Of a DNA stretch of 64,000 bases, positions 53,601-62,600 are shown one piece after another. Position 1 is the stretch's first letter. Every line of letters begins with the position of its first letter. The position numbers were made by a program, and so were the translations under genes. The notes beneath the pieces were generated by a model that did no database searches, had not been told where the DNA came from, and saw only the letters and a program-made list of their open reading frames with translations. Origin of the DNA: Phoronis australis (lineage: Eukaryota; Phoronida; Phoronidae); the NCBI GenBank assembly GCA_002633005.1, contig NMRA01000053.1, positions 568,131-632,130 of the forward strand, given 5' to 3'.

Positions 53601-56600
53601 TAAATCATATCAGGATAAAGAAATAACTCGAACCGATTGGTTCAAAACTGCTTAAGGTGAAAATACAAAAAGTTTTACAAGCATTGCAGAGCGTAGTTTA
53701 AGCCTTAACGAAGTTCATTTTAATTAATGACAATCTCCGCACCTAAGATATAATGCAAGATATAAAGATGTGCTTGTTATTGAAAATCAAGTTAACTTTA
53801 TATTTAGAAATACTTTGCGGACTTATTTGTAAAATCGTGATTTTACATTGCAGAGCCGATAGGGAACTCAATATATTATCTGATTTCGAAACAAACCATT
53901 CTCAGCCACCTCCTTCTGGGCTTCAGTTAATGCTTCCACCATAGGCGTGCCACCTCCTTGACTAAGAATATCTGGAAGTTAAACAGGCAACATTTAAAAT
54001 TTTGACATACGTGCAAAATAGGTTTAGAGCTGACGAGTTTTATTCGTTATTTCATGTCATGTTTTAGTTGCCTTTGGCAACTGACGTCTGGCGAGGCTTC
54101 ACATGTAAGAAAATCAGATAGCTGATCGGACGTCAGATGTCCTTCTGGCCAGATAGAATGTGAACACCGTACAAAATGTACACCAACCGTTGCATTTTAA
54201 GTTGTGAAGATGCGATTATTTTTCTTAGAAACCGCACATACTGCACTCAACCCAATCAGGTGAACAAAATTAGCTTCAGCTAAGACTTCTATTTTGTGTT
54301 CTGGTATCAGGTTGATATTATATCGCCTCATCTGCACTTTTCAACACACTGTTATGCTGAAAGGAAAACTTGAGTTACACAGGCATCATGATAAAGTAAA
54401 AAACGATAACGTTGAAGCTTTGTCTTACCTGGTATCCGATAAAGACCTTTGTAATTACAAGTCAATGACTGCAGGCGTTCAGCAGTCCCACCAAAAGTTA
54501 CAATACCGACATTTTCCTTAAGATTGTATAGTTCCTCGGTTCGTTGCATGTCTGGAACGAGAAAAACAACAAGGTGAAGATATGTCGCATCGAGGCAAGA
54601 TACTGATCCAAACATACTTAAACAAGAGGAACAGAGAACTTTGATATGTGCCCACCGTATTCATCGCATGCAGTACATATACATAGGATAATCATTGCCA
54701 CTGAAGTGACTGATACTAGAAACTTTAAACTAGCCTCTAGGAGGCACAAACCACCGAGGGTTAATCACTTAGTAACCGAAAAATATTATTACTATCTACA
54801 TGTCTAAGGTTTTAGTTCTACTTTGCAGTAGGTGGCACAGGCGAATCCAGTCAAAAAGATACATTTGTAGTGGCGTACGTAAGTGGTTTCCCACAAAAAC
54901 GTTCTCTGCTCGTTCCTGTCAGTGTGAAAAAAAGTCTTTGCCCCAATTTAATTTAGTAAAGTAACCGACAGCAAGTCCAGTACCTTTCATTGGTCAAGTT
55001 TCAGAGAAGTCAATGAACTCATCACGTTCAAAATCACCAGGAGCTACCGATGCGTCCAAAAAACAGTTCCCTGTCCTACAGATAGCAAATTCATAGAGGT
55101 AACACTTCTAAGGGTCACTTCCAGGGGACACCAATGCCTTGTGGAACAATCTAGGTTCATGCGTGACCAAATTGCGTCCCGTGGTCCAACTACTTTTAAC
55201 CAGAACATCAGTCACGTAAGGTGACGTATATGAACTTCGCGTTGCTTTGATTCTTATAATGTACTTGAGACGTACCGCCTATCCATAAATTATGATTGAA
55301 GCAAGATTGCTCCCACTGAGTACACCACGGTTGAAATCAATAAGAATTGCTTATTTGCATATGTGTAGCTCACATTAATTGCAAAATTTTATTATCTATT
55401 CCCCGTCATGTTGGCCTGTAAAGATGGTTAGTGGCGAACGCCTTGGTAGGCAAGCCAAGAATAAGTTACAGTCCTTTGTCAAATATTTTGTACCATAATA
55501 CAATGCTATGCATTTCTGTCTAGCGCTGTCTGAGTTCATGGCATGATTTCATCTTAGTAGCACAAGTAAACTAAATTAGTTTCCCACCCTGTGACTCGTG
55601 TGTTGTCGCCAATGCCCATTGTGTCGTTTTTTTTTTCTTCAAAGCATTGGCCGGTAACGACTGTGTGTTTAAATTTGTCTTCAAGCGCAAAACGCAATAC
55701 GACAAAGAACCAATATTTGTTTTATGGACCTTAAGTACTAGTCCACGAGAGCACCAGCCATGAGCGGCAAGGTGGGGGTCAGCCGATTTTCACCAAATTT
55801 GGCACATAGGTAGTCCTATCGGATCTATAAACAGCGGTAAAATATTTCCTCAAAATATTGCGTTTTTTTAAAGTTATAGGTCAAACACATTTTACGGCTT
55901 CGCAGCCATGTTTTCACGGTATAAAAACTGTCCAGTTTTAACTGTTCATATTTTTCCTTGAATGAAAGCTATTGATTTATTATTCACTGGGCATTGTTTA
56001 GTGGTGCCTGTTGATTGTTACACAGATGTCTTGAAACACGATTCCGATTTACCACCATCATTTAGTAGTTTTACTACACTCCCCCCCGTTATGCCATTTT
56101 GAGGTTGTGTTCAGTACACTGCTGTACCAAATCTGCCCCCACTGTTATGAGAATGAAACTTAGCCAAAATGTTGACAAAACATGTTACTTTCATTTCATA
56201 AAATAAAAACTTTGTCAGCCAGTTTATTAGTTATATGTTTTGGCACCTCAAATGTACTAAAATGAGAAATTTTCATATAACTGAAATCGATGCGTGAGCA
56301 CCGTAAAATCCGATTGTCCTTCATGTTTTTCGATATTTTGCAACAAGTTAGTTCCTCCTGAATGTTTTGAACGTTTTACTACTGATCACTTAGGGCTGTA
56401 GTACCCCTAAATACCATACATGGCTCCATTTTGTAAAAAGCCGATTATGTCCTCCACAGTGAACAGGGTTAGACATGAACTCGACAAATGTAGGTTACAT
56501 GTATTTTGATTTACATTTACAGTTACTTTGCAATTTCCTCATGGGTATTTCTTCACACATATTCAAGTCAGATTTTCTGTTGATCAAATGTTCATGTAAT

Positions 56601-59600
56601 GCATTGTAATATCAAATGAGTGATAAGTTAGGTTGCATGACCGCAATTTTTCCCACGACTTAAAACAAAAGACCGCAGAAATTTTCCTGACGAAATACCG
56701 GGTTTGCAGTTCTGTTAAAACATTCGAATGACAAGACAAACTCCACCACTGTCCATGGCAACTCGTCGCATGTTTTTTTCCCATCGGTCCTATCATTGTT
56801 TTCCTTCGCTGTGTCATTGTTAGATGTAACAACACAGGTCGCATGGATATAGAACCTTGCGTACATCAGACCGTTGCCGATAAGTGCTCGTCATATCTTT
56901 ATTATAACAACGGAAACAATGAAGATGCTAATTTATTGTTCTCTATGCGACCAGGTTTCCAGTGGATGACCACAGAAGAGGAATCCCAAAGTACCCCCAA
57001 CCAATTACCACGCACCTTAGTAACTATTACCGCGCACACGAATCCTTTCCGTGGAACCTGAACACCAAATTTTTATATCCGTGTATTGTGTTGTATTGCT
57101 CATGGTACGGGTTCAGACTCTGTTGTATTAAGATTCCAATCCCCAACCCTGTAATATGTAGTTTGAGTAAAATTTCTAGACAATGCAGGTTTATGGATTT
57201 ATTCTCCTTCAAATGAAGAGTAAAAATCAAATTCTGCACAGGTTTTTTAAAAGCAATCACTTATTGGAAGATCACATATCTAAAAAATAAAACCATGTTT
57301 GACAATTTTATTCATTATCTTATTTGAAAATTGCCTACCTCACAGACAATTCATCTAAGTTGAAAATATTCCTTGTGAAAAAATATAAAATACCAACCAG
57401 AGACTTGCATACTACAAAATATGTTTTCGTAATACAATGCAAAGATAACTGTACAGTCAAAAGTGCAAATGTTATGACTCTAATAAAAATTGCCTTCTAG
57501 ATCTTTTCAACACTCTAATTGCTACAGGACAGAGTCAACCACACAAAGCTCATGAAGTCAGGGAATTACATTTAAGGTGATGTAGTCTCACTGCGAAAAA
57601 GTGATTTCGCAATATCGCTGACAACACTGGAAATCTCTTCTTCACAAACTTGAGATAGCTGTATTTACCACATCAATGTTCTTATCAAAACTAACCACCA
57701 CAAAATGAAAAATTGGCTTGTTGGTTCCAATTAAGCAGCATTTTACAATGAAATGGTCATGAAAAAATACTTTTGCAACACGGTTTGCATTATAATTGCC
57801 CTACGATTACAGTTGTACATACATACTATACCCAGTAACAAAATTACCCATGGGAACCATAAAATGGTCAATTCGCCAAAAAAACAAGGAGCCACCAGAG
57901 CTAATGTGCCACTACTTTTCAGTACTACAACAAAAAATCATTTGAAGTGGACATAAACTCGCCTAAAATCACATAAAACAACTTTTGATTTAGACATTTT
58001 ACCATCACGAAATAGGTATTACTTCCAGGTCACTTTGAGCAATTTCAGAACTTTGAAAGATCTGGCAATATGCAATTGCTACCACACTAATAATGTGCGA
58101 TTTTATACACACAGCATGGTCTCAAGGAATAGCAAACTGTCAATTCGCTACAATTCCAGAAATCACTTCCCATCTGGATAAGGAACAAACTGAGCAAAGT
58201 TTATAGAGGTAAATGGTCTAAATCAAAACTTATTACATCCTGGACAGAATATGGGTTTACAACCCAGGCAGAAAGATAAGTTAACAAAACCAGCCTAACT
58301 GCAACAGGGTCTCAAATTTCAGTAATATATACCCATATACAAACAAAAATCTACAATGGTAAATAAAATGCGGAAACATAAATTCAGATCAATTACGCAT
58401 CTTCAAGGAAAAGAAATAGTACAGAGGTCAGAAATCATCTAAATGTGATGGCGACACTGAGTAATCCTGTCAGACCAAAAAATCCAGTGGCTAAACAAAA
58501 TGAACAATGTACCATTACCATGTGGCCCAGGATCATAATCCGTGCCTGGACAAAAACTCAGTCTTAGACTAGGTAAATTTTAGACTTGTGCTGTTCACAC
58601 AAGCAGTTCTGGTGCAAACAAAGCTTGCGACAACACACAAGCCTACTTCCCTACACAGCTGTGCTGATACAATAATGCCCCCACTGGATTTAGCANATTT
58701 GGTCAAAAATGACTCATTCCACAGCAAGAAATTGCCTCATTTTGCCCCCAAGAACACTTCCCATGTATCTCCTAAACCACCAAACTTTGTGGTGTCATAC
58801 TTCACCCATTTTCTCTCATCCCTAATGTGATTTATCAGACTAAACATAGATCTGAATGGTTGACCCCCCGCCTTGCCGCTTTTTGGCTGTACAGTGGTCG
58901 GTGGATCCGTGGACTGATACTTAATTACACTTTCGATTCGCGCATAACAGGCTCAAAACAACGCTTCAATTTCTGGTATTTCCAGTTTTCATCATATCAA
59001 AAAGGTGCCTGCAGCATAATAAGAGTAAAGAAATTTCTAGAGAAATAGCAATGAGAGACAGTACGGCAGCAAAATATTAATTTTGGCATGAGTTTCTTTA
59101 TGAACGCCTATCATCTCATAACACTTACCGGAAACCAAAGTCCTGAATGCTTGTCTCACATGCTTAAAACCTTCCTCGCCCATGCTGTCCGAACAATCGA
59201 TGCAGAAAACGGTACCCAGTTCATCTGATTTAGCCCATGGTTCCGTATCTTGAAAAACATTTATCAAGTTATTTTAAAAACATCTAAAATAGACAGATAC
59301 AGAGTCGTGTTGTTTTTCTTTTCTTGCCCCAACAAAATGGCCATCACAATTAAAAACAAGCTTAAAAGCTTGTACATGAAAGAGTAAATAAAAACGTAAA
59401 AACCGCAGAACTGCTATTTGTTATTTTAGTGATTTTTTCAGTTAACCAGTCTGATTTCACAGACATGTTCAATACTCTGGTGAAAACGAAAGAAACAGAA
59501 TCTTTCATACCAAGTGTATTTCTTTCCTCGAGTTTTGTAGCCCACTTAAGATGCATGTCGAGAACAAATGGATTACTGCAATGACGATAACTCAGACACA

Positions 59601-62600
59601 AAGCAACTGTACTACAGCAGCACATTTTCAGCGACGTGTTTTAAATGTATTTCATTGAACCTAATACCGCATAAGGTGGCATTACCAAAACGGGTACCGA
59701 ACCGTTGCGACGCCCTTCGAGCGTTACTAAGAGATCTCTGGTCGTTTCAAGGTGGGTTGCGTTCCATAGACGCAATAGTCTTGCAAAAAACTAAGGTCAC
59801 ACAAGACTTCCCAAAATCACTTTAATAAAAGGCTAGTGTTGTGCGAGTATGTTCAAGCGTATGGTGTACCATGGACAGTTCCGACCTAATATTTTCACTT
59901 AAGTGCGACAAATAGGCACATCAAAACCTCTAGCATGCGTCAAAAGAGAATTGAGTTTTCAAAATTTTGTGGGAGAGCTCCTCAGACCACCTGCGGGAGG
60001 GAATATCCCTCCCATAGCCTGCACGCTGCCCACTTCGTTGACCATTTGTCAATCAATCTGAAAATGCTTCCGACGTCACTGCATAAACTAGCAAAATCAG
60101 GGCAATTGAAGTGTTTTGTCGGTGAGGTTGTGATCATAAATTATTCACTGATTCTGTTGCATAAGTGACAGTTTCTCGCTGATATTGCTTTATTAGGGTC
60201 TTCAGCCAACAGTCGAAACCTAAGTACCTAGGTAGCTGTTTCACGTTCTGCAAATGTGCAATACAAGTACATAAAACCATTTTATGGTTTCTATTGCAAC
60301 CTTTGTTTGTGGAACACAGATGGCAGACTGCAATATAGCGACACAGTGTGCATATTCTTCTCTTTAAACAAATAAATAAAAACATATTGCATCATGATAG
60401 TAGAGTGTGACCCACGATACTGGGCATGGTATAATAGAAAACTTAACAGTATACACCTTATATGGTTGACAACAATTTGTAAATCTTTCGCTAGGGAGGC
60501 GTCACTGGTCACGCAAAGCAGTATGGGTAATATTTTGGTTCATTGTGAGAATGGTACCTGGTAGAGGACGTGTCATTGAAAAAGCTACAATTATTGTTCC
60601 CATGGCGAAATCATTTGAGGTGTATAATTTGACGCAAACAAAAAGCAAAAAATTAGCTAGAGATCGGTTCCATAGTCCAAGGGGCCAAGAGTCCCAAATG
60701 AAATTTGCTTTTTGGTCAATAGAATGGTCGATAGTACGAAGGGCCGATAGCCCTCACTTTATCTAACATATCTATTTACCATTTTACCACCTTCGTGAAC
60801 TTATTGATTTACGATAGGTTGAAGCTTCCAACTTCAGAATGCCTGATTGCTACCGATTAGTCTTGCAAAAAAGGTTGTCATCTCGATGTGTCCAGGGTTC
60901 TAAGTGCCCCGTTTTATGTATATCGGGTCCAAATGACCATTTTGAGTTGTCTAGGTCGCGAACGACGATCTCATGTTGATTTTTTGGCTGGCCGAGCGCT
61001 GACCAGAGACACATAGAATCCGGTGTGAACGCAGCCATTATACCCCTGCAGAAATTGTCCAGCTTGCATGTATTTGAATGAAGCATCCGGGTAATCAACT
61101 GAATAATGCGTATGCTGGCATTCAAACACATGCAGCCAGGACATTCCCCACAGGGGGACAATCACAACTACCACACCGGGACACATAAAACCCGGCATAC
61201 ATACATGTAGAACCCCGTGCGATGCACAAAAATGGACATATAGAACCGAGACGCATAGAGCCCCGATATGCATAAAACGGGACACAAAGAACCCGGGACA
61301 CATCGGGATGACCCCGACGAACTCTATACGAATCCTTGTTGTTTTTAACTATGTGGGATCGACAAGACAGGTTTTAATTGTTAATGGAACATTATTCTAA
61401 GTTGTTGCATATGGTGTGCCAAGCAGGTAACTTCTTTCCGAATGAATGTCACAATTCTATCGGCGGTTTTCAGAAAAAAAAAACACTTACTCGAAATTAA
61501 AGCAGGTCTTACCTTAAGCTAAATAAACAAAAACACAAAAATACCTGATTACATTGATTGGATGAAGAATGATCAGATATGCATATAAACAAAATTGCAT
61601 AAATTCATACAAAAACGTTTCAGTTATAACTCAGTGCTGACAAATAATGCAGGACAACAATTTTAGAAGTGTCGTGTTATTTTGTCTGTGAGCACTAACA
61701 ATGGTTTGGAAAATTTACCAAAACGTTTGTTTGTATATATCTGTGTAAGTGTGTTAATTAAAGCGTTCATCATCACCTTCCCGTTGTCCACTTGGCCTAA
61801 GGCACAGGTTATACAAGTCCAAAATTGTTTTGTGACGGAAGGCGTATTTATATCCTATTTAAAACAGAAGCTAAACTTGTACATGTTACACAAGAGTAAA
61901 CAGCAAGTACCTTGTTTACTCAGCTGACCAGCTTTAGCTTTAGCACCGGCATCCTGCGGTACATGAGCGTACGCAGCACCACCGTCGTTGTTTTCCTCAT
62001 CATTCTTGAAATCTGTTGCTTTGATTTCATCGAGCAATACATTTGGGGCTGTATCTGTAATTCCTTAGTAAAACCACGTGAATGACTGCATCCAGTTTGG
62101 TCAAATGTTCATATTATGCTTTTGTTTTATTGTATCTATATATTCCAAATTAAAGTAATATTGGGAAAACACGATTACATCGAGTTTATTGATAATTATG
62201 ATTAAACAGGTAAGTATGAACAAACGTAACAAACGTAAAATTTTCCGTTTTTTGATGACATTTTAAAGACTGATTCTGATTATCAAACCCAAACAGCACC
62301 CAGAAATCCTCCAACAAATTCACTAAAAAGAAATTTGAAACCGATTTTGAGGCCGGTGGAGGCCTAAATAGGTAGTTAGCAGGAACGTAATGAACGTTGT
62401 GATAACAAAATTCCTATTAAAAACGTTTGAGTTAGGACTTAAACCAGTCAGTGCTGACATACAGAATGATAGAAGATAACGATTTTAGAAGTGTGTCCTA
62501 CGATTTTGTCTGTCAGCACTAACGACGGTTTGGGAAATTTACCAAGACTTTTGTTTATTAAAGCCTTCGCAGCACCACCGTCGTTGTTTTCTTCATCAAT

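Noticed and set aside
60990-61320. CRISPR-like array
   Set aside because: Units vary in length and sequence and there are no conserved repeats with unique spacers; this is a degenerate minisatellite in a eukaryotic intron.
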